This document shows, in pieces, positions 7,385-16,208 of a stretch of DNA of 45,725 bases (position 1 is the first letter of the stretch; every line of letters starts with the position of its first letter). Source of the DNA: an uncultured Prevotellaceae bacterium (lineage in GTDB: Bacteria > Bacteroidota > Bacteroidia > Bacteroidales > Bacteroidaceae); contig CADCDK010000018.1 in the NCBI GenBank assembly GCA_902800185.1, positions 1 through 45,725 on the forward strand, given 5' to 3'. A program made the translations under genes and the position numbers. The notes beneath the pieces are model-generated. The model did no database searches. It was not told the origin of the DNA and saw nothing but the letters and a program-made list of their open reading frames with translations.

Positions 7385-10234
7385 TTAATACCACTGTACT
7401 GCGTTTGTATAGCCGCTGCGCTTATCGTACTTCAATGCGTCGGTAAGCGTGGCGGCATTGCATCTGAAGGAGAAGTTGTAGCTGGTGTAGGGTGCCAGTA
7501 CAACGGAGCACGACATGTTAAAGCAGTGCAGGTCGCGTTGCAGCGAGGCGGTTGTCATAGAGAAGTCGTGCGCTTCGAAGTCGTATCCACTTGAGAAACT
7601 GATGTTCCATCCGTCAGACAGGCGGATGTTGCCACTGCAGTTCATGGTCTGTGTGTATTTATAAGGATAGCGCATGCGATGCGTGTTGAACTTTCCGGCG
7701 GTGTTCTCGCGCATGGTGATACCGTAGCCAATGGTGAGCGACCAGGGCATTGAGAACTTCATGTAGCCGTCAGCGTCGGTCTGGGCCTTTCCACCCTTGC
7801 TCTTCTTTTTGGCACCATACTGTCCTTTCACCATTGTGTCGTCAACGTTGCTCTCGATGTTGGTGTCTATTCCTTCATCGTTATCGTCATCGTCTTCATC
7901 TTTCGACTTGCTGCCATGTCCGAACCATTTTCTGAACTTATCGGGGTTCAAGGTGAACGAGAAGTTCTGCGACATACCTTGGAATCGTCCGAATCGTCCA
8001 TAGCCATACTCCGTATGGTTGCCGACATAGGGCTTGCCGTTCTCGTCGAGCTCGTAGGCATAGGTTGCGAAGACCGCTCTCATGTTGAAGGTATAGCTCT
8101 TCCACCACTTCAGACGGATGTCCATGGTCAGGTCGCTCAACGGATGGTATTTGGTGGCCATGTTGTATGACATGTTCAGTCCGAAGTTGTCGATGATGCT
8201 GAGTTTACGTATTCCCGTGGTGTCTTTGTCCGACTTTATTTTCATCTCCACGTTGTTTTGCAGGCTCATGCCAATGGAGCCGGTCTTGCCTTTTCCTGGC
8301 GGAGAGTAGAGCGCTCCCTCATAGGGCGAATAATCCACCAGCGTGACATTGCCGTCGGCATCGGTCTTCTGATACGAGGCATAGTATCCGTAGCGCGACG
8401 TACCGAAGTCCGGTGCATAGCTGAAGTTCACTTCCGGTGTCAGGACGTGGCGGATGGCTTCAACCTTGTCGCCGAAAAGCTTGCGGTTAGGTATGTACAT
8501 ACCATAGAGCTTGGTGCTCGCCTTGAGACTGAAGTTCCAGTTATAGATGTTGTGGAAGCCGTATGTCGTGTCTCTCACTTCCTTCTGGTTCTCCTGGTCC
8601 CATGACTTCATGACCTTTCTTGTCAGCATGCGGTCGGTGAAGTTGAACGACGGGGTCAGGTTCAGGTAGTTGAAGAGCGTGAAGTTTCCGCTGATGGGAA
8701 TCTGGTGCTGCATGCCATTGCGCCATTCCTTGATGAGATTGGCTTTCATCAGGTGATCCTCCTTCGTGGTGATGGAGTTCGACAGGTGTCCTGTGTAGCT
8801 CATGGCAATCTTTTCATACCAGCGCTCCTTGCCAACCATCTTCTTTCGTTTGAAGGGATTGAATCGGCTGATGGAGATATTCAGGTCGGGCATGGTCACG
8901 GCCACGGTGGAGTCGCGCATGTTCTGTGCGATGTTGGCGGTACTGCTCAGCGATAGACCGATGCTGGAGAATGTGGTGCTCCAGCTTACGGATGATGTAC
9001 GTGTCGATTGCGTCATCGTCTGCGGGTTGTACATGCTGTTCAGACTGTTGCGCTCATAGCTCGTCGAGGCATAGTTGACACTTGCCGAGAGCGAGTTGTA
9101 AGGGTTCGCCTTGGCATCTTGTCTGTGGCTCCACTGCAACTTGAAGCTTTCCTGTCGGATGAAGTCGGGCATGCCCTTGTCGCCAGTTCTGGTGTCTTGG
9201 AAGCTGAAGTAGAACGAGCCGTTGTATCTGTATCGCTTCTTATAGTTGGTGGCGGCTGACAGTCCCCACGAACCTTTTGTATAGACCTCGGCCAGTAGTT
9301 TCAGGTCCCATTTGTCGCTGACGGCGAAGTAGTAGCCGATGTCCTTCAGGTAGAAGCCGCGGTCGCTCTCGTCACCATAGGTCGGCATGATGACACCGCT
9401 GGAGTAGCTTTTGGTGAAGGGAAAAAAGCCATAGGGAACGGCCAGTGGCAGGGGAACGTCGGCCACAACCAGGTAAGCCGGTCCGAAGACCACCTCCTTG
9501 CCTGGGCGCACCTTGGCCCGCGAGAGCGCAATATAGAAGTCGGGATGCTCGGCATCGCAGGTGGTGTAGCGCCCGTGCCGCATGTAAATCTCACCATTGG
9601 CATTGCGCTTCGACAGTTCGCTTTTCATGAAACCATCCTGCTGGGCTGTATAGACCTGGGAAATCAGACCTCGCTTGCTTTTGAAGTTGAAGGCCATCGT
9701 GTCACTCTCGTATGAGTCGGAACCCATGTTGAAGACGGGTGTGCCGTTCAGCACTCCTAACGTGTCGGCCGCGCCGGTGGCGTGTACCATGCTGCTGTCG
9801 AGTGACATGTAGATCTTCTCACTCTTGAGGTCCATGTTCTCATATTTTACATTGGCATTGCCGAAGAGGTAGGCCGAGTTCGAGCCTGCCACGTAAACGA
9901 TAGAGTCCTCGGCCGTGTAATCTACGGGCGAGTCAATGCCTTTTTCCTTCTCTCTGTTCAGGGAGTCTTGGTAGAGTGAGTCATCCACAGCACGGTTGTG
10001 GCGGTAGATGGCCAGCTGTAGCGAGTCGAGTTTAAGCGTGTCAACAATGGCGCGTCCTAAGGAGTCGCGCACAATGTTGCCTAACGAGTCAACAAGCAGT
10101 GTAGAATCAACATTTTCCGTGGGATTTTGAGACAACGCCTTCTTTTTCTTGCTTTTCAGCAAGGGCATATTGTTATTCGCCATCACAAAGATGAAGGCGA
10201 ATAACAAGATAAATATGAGCGTTTTTCTTCTCAT
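7385..10234 (-). CDS. lptD: LptD-like lipopolysaccharide assembly outer-membrane protein
   Basis: Outer-membrane beta-barrel protein that inserts lipopolysaccharide into the outer leaflet. The frame opens at 10282, but the ATG at 10234 (MRRKTLIF...) is the better start: it begins a signal peptide, and a full -33/-7 promoter lies between the two ATGs. This gives 949 aa. After the signal peptide comes a Lys-rich patch, then an OstA/LptA-like region (about 95-260, with SNSAYLFGNANVKYENMDL) and PLPLAVPYGFFPFTKSYSSG, typical of Bacteroidota LptD. The remainder is a long aromatic-alternating barrel ending in YTNAVQWY. An unusual insert near residues 800-845 goes from an Asp-rich run (DEDDDDNDEG) to a Lys-rich run (KKKSKGGK). 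The acyltransferase gene upstream may be co-regulated. Confidence 0.88.
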   Translation of the reverse strand: MRRKTLIFILLFAFIFVMANNNMPLLKSKKKKALSQNPTENVDSTLLVDSLGNIVRDSLGRAIVDTLKLDSLQLAIYRHNRAVDDSLYQDSLNREKEKGIDSPVDYTAEDSIVYVAGSNSAYLFGNANVKYENMDLKSEKIYMSLDSSMVHATGAADTLGVLNGTPVFNMGSDSYESDTMAFNFKSKRGLISQVYTAQQDGFMKSELSKRNANGEIYMRHGRYTTCDAEHPDFYIALSRAKVRPGKEVVFGPAYLVVADVPLPLAVPYGFFPFTKSYSSGVIMPTYGDESDRGFYLKDIGYYFAVSDKWDLKLLAEVYTKGSWGLSAATNYKKRYRYNGSFYFSFQDTRTGDKGMPDFIRQESFKLQWSHRQDAKANPYNSLSASVNYASTSYERNSLNSMYNPQTMTQSTRTSSVSWSTTFSSIGLSLSSTANIAQNMRDSTVAVTMPDLNISISRFNPFKRKKMVGKERWYEKIAMSYTGHLSNSITTKEDHLMKANLIKEWRNGMQHQIPISGNFTLFNYLNLTPSFNFTDRMLTRKVMKSWDQENQKEVRDTTYGFHNIYNWNFSLKASTKLYGMYIPNRKLFGDKVEAIRHVLTPEVNFSYAPDFGTSRYGYYASYQKTDADGNVTLVDYSPYEGALYSPPGKGKTGSIGMSLQNNVEMKIKSDKDTTGIRKLSIIDNFGLNMSYNMATKYHPLSDLTMDIRLKWWKSYTFNMRAVFATYAYELDENGKPYVGNHTEYGYGRFGRFQGMSQNFSFTLNPDKFRKWFGHGSKSKDEDDDDNDEGIDTNIESNVDDTMVKGQYGAKKKSKGGKAQTDADGYMKFSMPWSLTIGYGITMRENTAGKFNTHRMRYPYKYTQTMNCSGNIRLSDGWNISFSSGYDFEAHDFSMTTASLQRDLHCFNMSCSVVLAPYTSYNFSFRCNAATLTDALKYDKRSGYTNAVQWY

Positions 10235-10242
10235 TGAGACTG

Positions 10243-10273
10243 CAAAGGTACGAAAAGTTGAGAGCAGAACAAA
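10243..10273 (-). promoter_or_regulatory. lptD promoter, nearly leaderless
   Basis: On the minus strand TTTG (10273-10270), 19-bp spacer, TACCTTTG (10250-10243). Transcription would start about 5-7 nt further on, only a few bases before the ATG at 10234. Confidence 0.7.
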
Positions 10274-10353
10274 ATAAATCATTTATTTTTTATGCTGAGA
10301 CGTAGGACTCGCTTTAGCGCTTTGTACCTTTAGGCCAAAGAACTTCGCGAAGC

Positions 10354-11112
10354 TTACTGATCGGGATTCTCCACGAAACCCTGATATTCGGGAATAAGAC
10401 CGTCCATGATGGTTTGATAGCTCTTTTCTTCGGCGTTCTGCACGTTCTCCTTTCCTTGCCCGATGGGTGGGATAGGGGCGTGGATGGTCAGTCGGAGCGG
10501 ATGCCATGAGACGAAGCGCATATCGCGCATGCGGGGCATGACATTGAAGGAGCCGTTGATGGTCATGGGTACAACGGGCAACTGTAGTTCGTCAGCGAGC
10601 ATGAAGGCACCACGGCGGAACACCCCCATGTGTCCCGTGAACGTGCGGGCTCCCTCGGGAAATACAACCAGAGACATTCCCTCACGCAGGGTCTCACGTG
10701 CGCGGTCGTAAGTCTCCTTCACCTTACTTGCTCCCCGCTTGTCAACAAAGATGTGGTGAGCGGCGGCACAGGCGGTACCGACGAGCGGTATTTGCCGTAG
10801 CTGGTGTTTCATCATCCATTTGAAGTTTCGGCCGAGATAGCCATAGATCAGAAAGATGTCGAAGGCTCCTTGGTGGTTGGCCACGAAGACATACGATTGT
10901 CCTGGCTGCAAGTGTTCACGTCCTTCAATTTTGACAGGCAGTAGCAGCACACGGATGATGACCTTTCCCCACCAGTGGGCGGGCCAATAGCCCCAGAAGT
11001 GTCCGTTGCCTAATGTGCATCCAATGGTGACGGATAGGGCCGTCAGAATGGACGATAGAAGGATGATGGGCGCAGCAATCAACAATTGCCATATATAATA
11101 TAAGTATCTCAT
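10354..11112 (-). CDS. plsC: 1-acyl-sn-glycerol-3-phosphate acyltransferase (PlsC family)
   Basis: Transfers an acyl chain to lysophosphatidic acid to form phosphatidic acid in inner-membrane phospholipid synthesis; other lipid acceptors are possible. 252 aa. It has an N-terminal hydrophobic segment at about 8-32, the catalytic NHxxxxD motif as NHQGAFD (His80, Asp85), and the acceptor-binding FPEGAR motif at 151-156. There is no N-terminal fusion domain. The C-terminal 25 residues are charged. It lies 25 bp downstream of a metallophosphoesterase gene on the same strand, consistent with one envelope-related transcript with that gene. Specific acceptor inferred from family only. Confidence 0.9.
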   Translation of the reverse strand: MRYLYYIWQLLIAAPIILLSSILTALSVTIGCTLGNGHFWGYWPAHWWGKVIIRVLLLPVKIEGREHLQPGQSYVFVANHQGAFDIFLIYGYLGRNFKWMMKHQLRQIPLVGTACAAAHHIFVDKRGASKVKETYDRARETLREGMSLVVFPEGARTFTGHMGVFRRGAFMLADELQLPVVPMTINGSFNVMPRMRDMRFVSWHPLRLTIHAPIPPIGQGKENVQNAEEKSYQTIMDGLIPEYQGFVENPDQ

Positions 11113-11137
11113 AACCAGATATTAAAGGTTTCTTCGT

Positions 11138-12301
11138 TTATTTCTTAGTGCGGAGCGTGAAGACGACAATCTCAGGTGTCACTCCGAAACGGAAAGGAAG
11201 CACACCGCCAATGCCACAGGTGACGTAGAGGTAGCGTCCGTCTTCTTCGTACAATCCAAAATCCTCTTTGCCCACTAACTGTGTTCCGCGTAGTCTGAAG
11301 AGCGAAAGCTGTCCTCCGTGCGTGTGTCCACTCAGTGTGAGTTGTGCGTGTGAGTGGGGCAGGATGCTTCTCCGCCATGCCGATGGATCGTGTTGCAGTA
11401 TGATGATGAAGTCGGTGGAATCCGTTCCTTCCAATGTCTTTTTCAAATCGCCCTTGGCAGGGAATGGGCCCTCGCCGTCGTTCTCCTCGCCTGCTATGAT
11501 GATGCGACTGTCATCCCGCACCACGGGCTGGTGACTGTTGAGCAGGAGATTCCATCCGAACTGCTGTTCACGACTGATGATCTCACGCTCGTTGGCAGTC
11601 TTGATAATCGGGTCGCTGTCAATGTAGGTGGCGTAGTCGTGATTGCCCAGCACGGAGCATACACCGTCCTTGGCTTTGAGTGAGCTCAACAGTTCCTGCA
11701 TGGGATAGACTTCCGAGGGTTGCAGGTTCTGCAGATCGCCCGTGAAGACAATGAGGTCGGCCTGTTGGGCATTGATGCTGTCGATGTCGCGTTGCAGGAG
11801 CTCACGCAAAGAGCTTGAGAACGTGCCCACATGGGCATCGGAGAAATGGACGATGCGGTAGCCGTCGAAAGCCTCGGGCAGGTCTTGGAATGCCAGTTCA
11901 ATATGTTTCACCTCCAGCTTCTTGTGTCCTACGAAAGAACCGTAGCACACCATGTAGATGGAGAAGAGGGCCAACACCCATCCGATGAGATTACCCCAGT
12001 TCATCCGTTTGTGGAGCAACTTGCAGACAAGCAGTCCTAACGACGAGCACAGGGCGAAGAAAAGCTTCGGAAGTACCAGCACGCCAAAAGCGAACAAGTA
12101 AGCGTACAGCCATATAGGGTCTTCGGGAATGAAATGGCGCTGTAGTGTGAAGAAGACCGTTGCTGCAAGCAGCAGCACCGATGGAGTCCACCACAGCAAG
12201 CGCTTCCACCATGACTTGTGGCGACGCAGATAGTGGCGGTCTATGTATAGGTCGGGAAGTATAATCCCGATGAGTATCAATATGAAAATCCTTGCAATCA
12301 T
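11138..12301 (-). CDS. Membrane-anchored metallophosphoesterase
   Basis: Calcineurin-like phosphoesterase with a membrane N-terminus: hydrophobic segments at about 1-18, 38-53, 64-95 and 105-123, then a soluble catalytic domain. Metal-binding motifs are in order: SDAHVG (154-159), TGDLQN (187-192), GNHDY (219-223), a later LQHDP and GHTHGGQ near residue 325-331. This layout matches YkuE/YpbG-like metallophosphoesterases, some of which act on lipid or UDP-linked substrates, but the substrate here is unknown. It starts 4 bp before the MetH-domain gene ends on the minus strand and lies 25 bp upstream of the acyltransferase gene, so these are probably one operon running from pyrC. Confidence 0.88.
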   Translation of the reverse strand: MIARIFILILIGIILPDLYIDRHYLRRHKSWWKRLLWWTPSVLLLAATVFFTLQRHFIPEDPIWLYAYLFAFGVLVLPKLFFALCSSLGLLVCKLLHKRMNWGNLIGWVLALFSIYMVCYGSFVGHKKLEVKHIELAFQDLPEAFDGYRIVHFSDAHVGTFSSSLRELLQRDIDSINAQQADLIVFTGDLQNLQPSEVYPMQELLSSLKAKDGVCSVLGNHDYATYIDSDPIIKTANEREIISREQQFGWNLLLNSHQPVVRDDSRIIIAGEENDGEGPFPAKGDLKKTLEGTDSTDFIIILQHDPSAWRRSILPHSHAQLTLSGHTHGGQLSLFRLRGTQLVGKEDFGLYEEDGRYLYVTCGIGGVLPFRFGVTPEIVVFTLRTKK

Positions 12302-12304
12302 GTG

Positions 12305-13156
12305 CTATATATTAGATAGGAACCGGCGGACAGTCTCCATGGGCAGTCCACGACGGCGTGAATAATCTTGTATTTGGTCTTCGCCCACCTTCCCGATACT
12401 GAAATAGCGGGCTTCGGGATGTGCCAACATCAAGCCGGAGACACTGGCGTGTGGGCGCATCATGGCGTTCTCCGTGAGTCGGATGCCGATTTGTCCCATG
12501 TCGAGCAGGTCGTCGAGCAGGAAGTTCAGGCTCAGGTCGGGTAGTGACGGGTACCCCACGGCAGGCCGAATGCCTTGGAAGTCCTCATGGTGAAGTTGTT
12601 CCATGGTGAGCGTCTCGTTGGGCGCATATCCCCAGTCGTGTCGGCGAATCTGCTCGTGCAGCCGCTCTGCCGTCGCCTCTGCTAAACGGTCGGCCAGCGT
12701 CTGTGCTAACAGTGCCTGATAGGGGTCTTCGTGGTGAAACAGCTCTATACCCTCATCCGCTGTGACAGCAAAGATGCCTATGCGGTCGGCCTCTCCTGAA
12801 GAGAGCGGGCGCAGGAAGTCTGCCATGCAAAGGCAGGGTTGCCCTGGCGTAACGTGCTGTTGTCGTAGCATGGGAAGCCGCTCTGTGCGGTCGTCCAGAT
12901 GGAGCACGATGTCATCACCGTCACCATTGGCTGCTATGAGCATGAATCGGGCATGGGTAGAGTAATGACCTGCCAGTTCGCTCAGCATGTTCTGGGCATC
13001 GCGATGCAGCGCTTCGTACGCTGTCCATCGTTGCGTTCCCTGAAGGGTGTCGGCATGGTTGGCGACACCACCCATCTGCCAGGCATGGTCAAAGTACACC
13101 CAGTTGATATAGGGTACAATCTCATCTAAACTGAATCTCCTCTCCTCGGCTTGCAT
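12305..13156 (-). CDS. Stand-alone MetH reactivation-domain protein
   Basis: 283-aa protein matching the C-terminal activation domain of cobalamin-dependent methionine synthase (MetH), the part that binds S-adenosylmethionine for reductive methylation of cob(II)alamin. Matching features are INWVYFDHAW near 17-26, the IRPAVGYPSLPD motif at 196-207 (Arg197, Gly201, Tyr202, Pro203), TENAMMRPHASVSGLMLAHPEARYFSIG near 228-255 and DQIQDYSRRRG near the end. No homocysteine, folate or cobalamin domain is present, so it would have to work in trans on a separate MetH. Its start lies 35 bp inside the end of pyrC, implying translational coupling. Domain identity is clear; its job as a free protein is inferred. 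Confidence 0.85.
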   Translation of the reverse strand: MQAEERRFSLDEIVPYINWVYFDHAWQMGGVANHADTLQGTQRWTAYEALHRDAQNMLSELAGHYSTHARFMLIAANGDGDDIVLHLDDRTERLPMLRQQHVTPGQPCLCMADFLRPLSSGEADRIGIFAVTADEGIELFHHEDPYQALLAQTLADRLAEATAERLHEQIRRHDWGYAPNETLTMEQLHHEDFQGIRPAVGYPSLPDLSLNFLLDDLLDMGQIGIRLTENAMMRPHASVSGLMLAHPEARYFSIGKVGEDQIQDYSRRRGLPMETVRRFLSNI

Positions 13157-14453
13157 GGTCGAATGTTCCTTGATGATAGATGATATGTCCGTTACAGATG
13201 GTTTGTTGTACCTGCCATTGGAATGTGTGGCCTGTGAGGGGGCTCCAGCCGCATTTGCTCTGTATCATCTCTTCGGTCAGTGTCCAGGGCTGCCGTGGCT
13301 TGACAACGACCAGGTCGGCCTTGTAGCCGCAACGGATATAGCCACGCTCACGTATCTCAAACAGGCGGGCGGGGTTGTGGCACATCAGTTCGACCACCCG
13401 CTCTATCGGTAGCACGCCTTCATCGACGAGTCCGAGCATGGCAGGCAGTGAGAACTGTATCATGGGCATGCCCGAGGCGGCACGGGCGGCTCCTCCCTGC
13501 TTGTCGGCCAGCTGGTGGGGTGCGTGGTCTGTCGCAACGGTCGTGATGCGTCCGTCGGAAAGGGCTTGCCGAAGCGCATCGCGGTCTTCGGGTTTCTTCA
13601 CGGCAGGATTGCACTTGATGAGTGTTCCATGACTGAGATAGTCCTTGTTGGTGAAGAGCAGATGAGCCACCACAGCCTCCAGTGTCACGTTGTCTCCATC
13701 TTGTGGCAGGTCGAGCTCCTTGGCCGTGGAGACATGGGCAATGTGGAGACGGGTGCCGTATGTTCGTGCCAGATTTGCTGCTAAGGCAGACGAGAGCAGA
13801 CACGCCTCCTCGGAACGGATGAGTGGATGGAGCATCACGTCGGGGTCATCACCGTATGCCTTGCGCATCTGTTCCATGTTGTGGTTGATGGTCTCTGTGT
13901 CCTCACAGTGGGCCATGAGTGGCAGATCAAGACTGGCCGCCGTTTGGAAAATGCGCAGCAATGCACCATAGCGGTCAACGAGCATGTTGCCCGTGCTGCT
14001 TCCCATGAAGAGCTTGATGCCGGGGATGCGATGGCGGTTCAGTTGGCCAAAATCCTGGGCATTGTCGTTGGTTGCCCCGAAGAAGAAGCTGTAGTTCACG
14101 TGGCTCTTCTCCCGAGCCAGGAGGAACTTCTCTTCCAGTGCCTCCAAGGTTGTTGTCTGCGGAACCGTATTGGGCATGTCGAAGAAGCTCGTCACCCCAC
14201 CGTATGCCGCCGCGCGGCTTTCGCTTTCGATGTCGGCCTTCTTCGTCAGGCCCGGCTCACGGAAATGAACGTGAGTGTCTATCACTCCGGGCAATACGAA
14301 ACATCCCGTGGCATCTACGCACTGGTCGTAGTTGTCACGGGGTGTCTCTATGTTGGTCTTGATGTCTGCTATACGGTCATCCTCAACCACGACGGAGCCC
14401 TGGAAGACTCTGCCTTCGTTGACGATACGCCCGTTTTCAATGAGCATTCTCAT
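13122..14453 (-). CDS. pyrC: Dihydroorotase
   Basis: Converts carbamoyl-L-aspartate to L-dihydroorotate in pyrimidine synthesis. 443 aa, of the longer class I (allantoinase-like) type. The metal-binding DTHVHFREPG segment has His61 and His63; KLFMGSS near 151-157 carries the expected carboxylated-lysine candidate; other features are MAHCED, IAHVST and the catalytic TDHAPH at 308-313 with Asp309. The 3' end overlaps the MetH-reactivation gene by 35 bp; the upstream lipoprotein gene ends 7 bp before it. Allantoinase is the main alternative, but FREPG and the overall pattern favour dihydroorotase. Confidence 0.9.
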   Translation of the reverse strand: MRMLIENGRIVNEGRVFQGSVVVEDDRIADIKTNIETPRDNYDQCVDATGCFVLPGVIDTHVHFREPGLTKKADIESESRAAAYGGVTSFFDMPNTVPQTTTLEALEEKFLLAREKSHVNYSFFFGATNDNAQDFGQLNRHRIPGIKLFMGSSTGNMLVDRYGALLRIFQTAASLDLPLMAHCEDTETINHNMEQMRKAYGDDPDVMLHPLIRSEEACLLSSALAANLARTYGTRLHIAHVSTAKELDLPQDGDNVTLEAVVAHLLFTNKDYLSHGTLIKCNPAVKKPEDRDALRQALSDGRITTVATDHAPHQLADKQGGAARAASGMPMIQFSLPAMLGLVDEGVLPIERVVELMCHNPARLFEIRERGYIRCGYKADLVVVKPRQPWTLTEEMIQSKCGWSPLTGHTFQWQVQQTICNGHIIYHQGTFDHASRGEEIQFR

Positions 14454-14460
14454 GTCTTTC

Positions 14461-15255
14461 TTATTTTGCAGGAGCAGCTAAGTCGTTGGGTGTCGGGGGC
14501 GGCGGCAGTTGCTGTACGGGTGGGGTGGGAACCATCGTTGGAGCGACAGGCATCTCTTTCAGTCCGTTCATGATCTGCTCGTTCTCCTGCGCCTTCTGGT
14601 AATAGTCCTTCACGTAAGGGTCGTTCTTGAACTTGTCGGTGGCCTTGCTCATGATGTCCTCAATCCAGGGCGTTAGCTCGGGGTAGGGGTTGGCAATGGT
14701 CATCATCATGAATACCCCAGGGCCGAGTACGTTGTCGAAGTTGTCCGTGACAAAAGTGGTGACGAGTCTGTCTTCCTCTTCCGAAATGCTGATGGATTCT
14801 TTGTTGAGTTGGGCACTGACGACCTCCATGTTCTTGCCGTCCATGATGGCTTGGTCGTGTCTGTGTACGAGTTCTATCTGCCGTGCTTTCAGTTGGTTGA
14901 ACTTGTTGAGAAAGGCTGTCAGCTCGTCATTGAGGGGTGTTCCCGATACGACCTGCTTGGTGTTGTCTATTTTGATATTGATGTCTCCGCTCTCTATGAC
15001 CAGTGGCAGGATGCTCTCGTCGTCCATGAAGATGCTCGCCATGCGTGTCGAGTCGAAGGAACCGGCAAAGTGGAACTGTCCGTGGATCACGTCGCAGGAA
15101 TCAAGATTCTTGAAGTCGTTGTTCTTCAGGACTTTTAGGTAGAGCATGCGTCCGTCGAGGTTTGACACATTCGACGAACCTTGTATATTATAGGAGTTGG
15201 CGCACGAAGCGAGCACCACTATAGAGAAAAGCGCGTATAAAATCTTTTTCATCAT
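14461..15255 (-). CDS. Lipoprotein, DUF4369-like
   Basis: 264 aa with a lipoprotein signal: hydrophobic segment at about 4-17 and lipobox LASC with Cys18. The first ~110 residues after it (LDGRMLYLKVLKNNDFKNLDS..., FHFAGSFDST, SDNIKI-like strands) look like the beta-sandwich DUF4369 that usually precedes thioredoxin-like domains in Bacteroidota lipoproteins; here no CxxC thioredoxin domain follows. The middle is helical and charged, and the tail (about 235-264) is Pro-rich (PPPPTPN), probably unstructured. Two ATGs abut (MM). The -7 box is so close that the mRNA is almost leaderless. It lies 7 bp upstream of pyrC. Function unknown. Confidence 0.8.
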   Translation of the reverse strand: MMKKILYALFSIVVLASCANSYNIQGSSNVSNLDGRMLYLKVLKNNDFKNLDSCDVIHGQFHFAGSFDSTRMASIFMDDESILPLVIESGDINIKIDNTKQVVSGTPLNDELTAFLNKFNQLKARQIELVHRHDQAIMDGKNMEVVSAQLNKESISISEEEDRLVTTFVTDNFDNVLGPGVFMMMTIANPYPELTPWIEDIMSKATDKFKNDPYVKDYYQKAQENEQIMNGLKEMPVAPTMVPTPPVQQLPPPPTPNDLAAPAK

Positions 15256-15260
15256 GCCCG

Positions 15261-15268
15261 CAAAGGTA
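15261..15268 (-). promoter_or_regulatory. -7 box just upstream of the DUF4369-like lipoprotein gene
   Basis: TACCTTTG on the minus strand, only 5 bp before the first ATG, so the transcript should begin at or next to the start codon. No clear -33 box. Confidence 0.55.
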
Positions 15269-15327
15269 CGATGTATTATTGAAGTAGGAAAAAAAATTCA
15301 AGCTATTTAAAATAAAACTCCTGTCTT

Positions 15328-15756
15328 TTAGCGTTTTTTTTCTTTTTCCAGTTCAGACGCTATGCGGTGCATGGTGTAAACTTCCAGGATTGCGGCAATC
15401 AGCAAGAGGACTACCCATTTGTTATATACGTATTGCAGGTAGAGGAAGTAGCCTTCGCTGCTGTGGCTTGTAAAGAGCGGTAGCAGGAAATTCCAGGCAC
15501 TGTCAACCATCAGGATGCCGGCCAAAACAAAGAACAGGTCGGCCATGTTCATGATACGTTTCAGTCGCCGTACCGTGAAATTGGTGCCCTCGTATAGCTG
15601 TGTTGACTGAATGGTGCTGAAGAGTGCCGCCCCCACAAGGAAGATCCAGCACACCACGCGCTGCTGCCAGAGAAACACAAAACAGCCCGTGCCGACAACC
15701 ATCAGCACGCCTCCTATCATGAATAAGATGCTCTGTAGCTTATTGAGCGGTCTCAT
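15328..15756 (-). CDS. Small four-helix membrane protein of unknown function
   Basis: 142 aa. Four hydrophobic segments lie at about 8-29, 32-50, 71-92 and 108-128, with a charged Lys/Glu-rich C-terminus. I recognise no characterised family; similar proteins are common next to divIC in Bacteroidota by memory. Its start overlaps the end of the DivIC-like gene by 17 bp, so the two are translated together. No catalytic motif is seen. Confidence 0.75.
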   Translation of the reverse strand: MRPLNKLQSILFMIGGVLMVVGTGCFVFLWQQRVVCWIFLVGAALFSTIQSTQLYEGTNFTVRRLKRIMNMADLFFVLAGILMVDSAWNFLLPLFTSHSSEGYFLYLQYVYNKWVVLLLIAAILEVYTMHRIASELEKEKKR

Positions 15757-16075
15757 GGTTTTCAGTTTGTTGCATGTCGGAGCTCAGTACGAAGATGTCC
15801 TCGTCGTCAGCTTTCATGAAGTATTGCTCACGGGCAATCTTCTCAATCTCCTTCGGGTTGTTTCTCAGTTCCTTCAATCTGCGTGAGTCACTTTGGAAGG
15901 TCTTGTCGTATTTGGCAATCTCTTCTTTCAAGTCGCTGATTTGCATCTCGTATTTAACACGCTGGATAAAGCTGTTCTCATCGAGAACTCCTACCACAGC
16001 AATACCGATAACCACTACAATCAAATACTTGTAGTGACCGATGAAATCCCATATCTTTCCTATTTTGTTGGCCAT
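15740..16075 (-). CDS. DivIC/FtsB-like septum formation initiator protein
   Basis: 111-aa bitopic membrane protein of the cell-division FtsB/DivIC family, which bridges the FtsQ/FtsL and downstream divisome proteins. It has a short cytoplasmic N-terminus, one membrane helix at about 16-32, then a coiled coil (about 38-80, VKYEMQISDLKEEIAKYDKTF) and the family signature NNPKEIEKIAREQYFMKADDEDIF at about 67-90 (Glu/Arg-x-x-Tyr). It precedes a small membrane protein in a 17-bp overlap and is divergent from dnaX. Confidence 0.88.
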   Translation of the reverse strand: MANKIGKIWDFIGHYKYLIVVVIGIAVVGVLDENSFIQRVKYEMQISDLKEEIAKYDKTFQSDSRRLKELRNNPKEIEKIAREQYFMKADDEDIFVLSSDMQQTENHETAQ

Positions 16076-16104
16076 GTCTTGGGGAAAAAGAATCGTTCTG
16101 GATG

Positions 16105-16112
16105 CAAAGGTA
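16105..16112 (-). promoter_or_regulatory. -7 box of the divIC-like gene
   Basis: TACCTTTG on the minus strand, about 30 bp before the start at 16075, in the 133-bp divergent gap with dnaX. Confidence 0.6.
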
Positions 16113-16157
16113 CGAATTTAATTCATAATACATCATCCGTAATTCATATTTTTTTAT

Positions 16158-16165
16158 TACTTTTG
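16158..16165 (+). promoter_or_regulatory. -7 box of dnaX
   Basis: TACTTTTG, 43 bp before the dnaX ATG, divergent from the divIC-like promoter. No clear -33 box. Confidence 0.6.
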
Positions 16166-16208
16166 CAAGGAAAATATTCCGACAATCGACAACGAATAAG
16201 GTATCAAT

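Noticed and set aside
10235-10282. Longer N-terminus of LptD.
   Set aside because: A complete -33/-7 promoter lies between the upstream ATG and the ATG at 10234, and the extra residues do not belong to the signal peptide.
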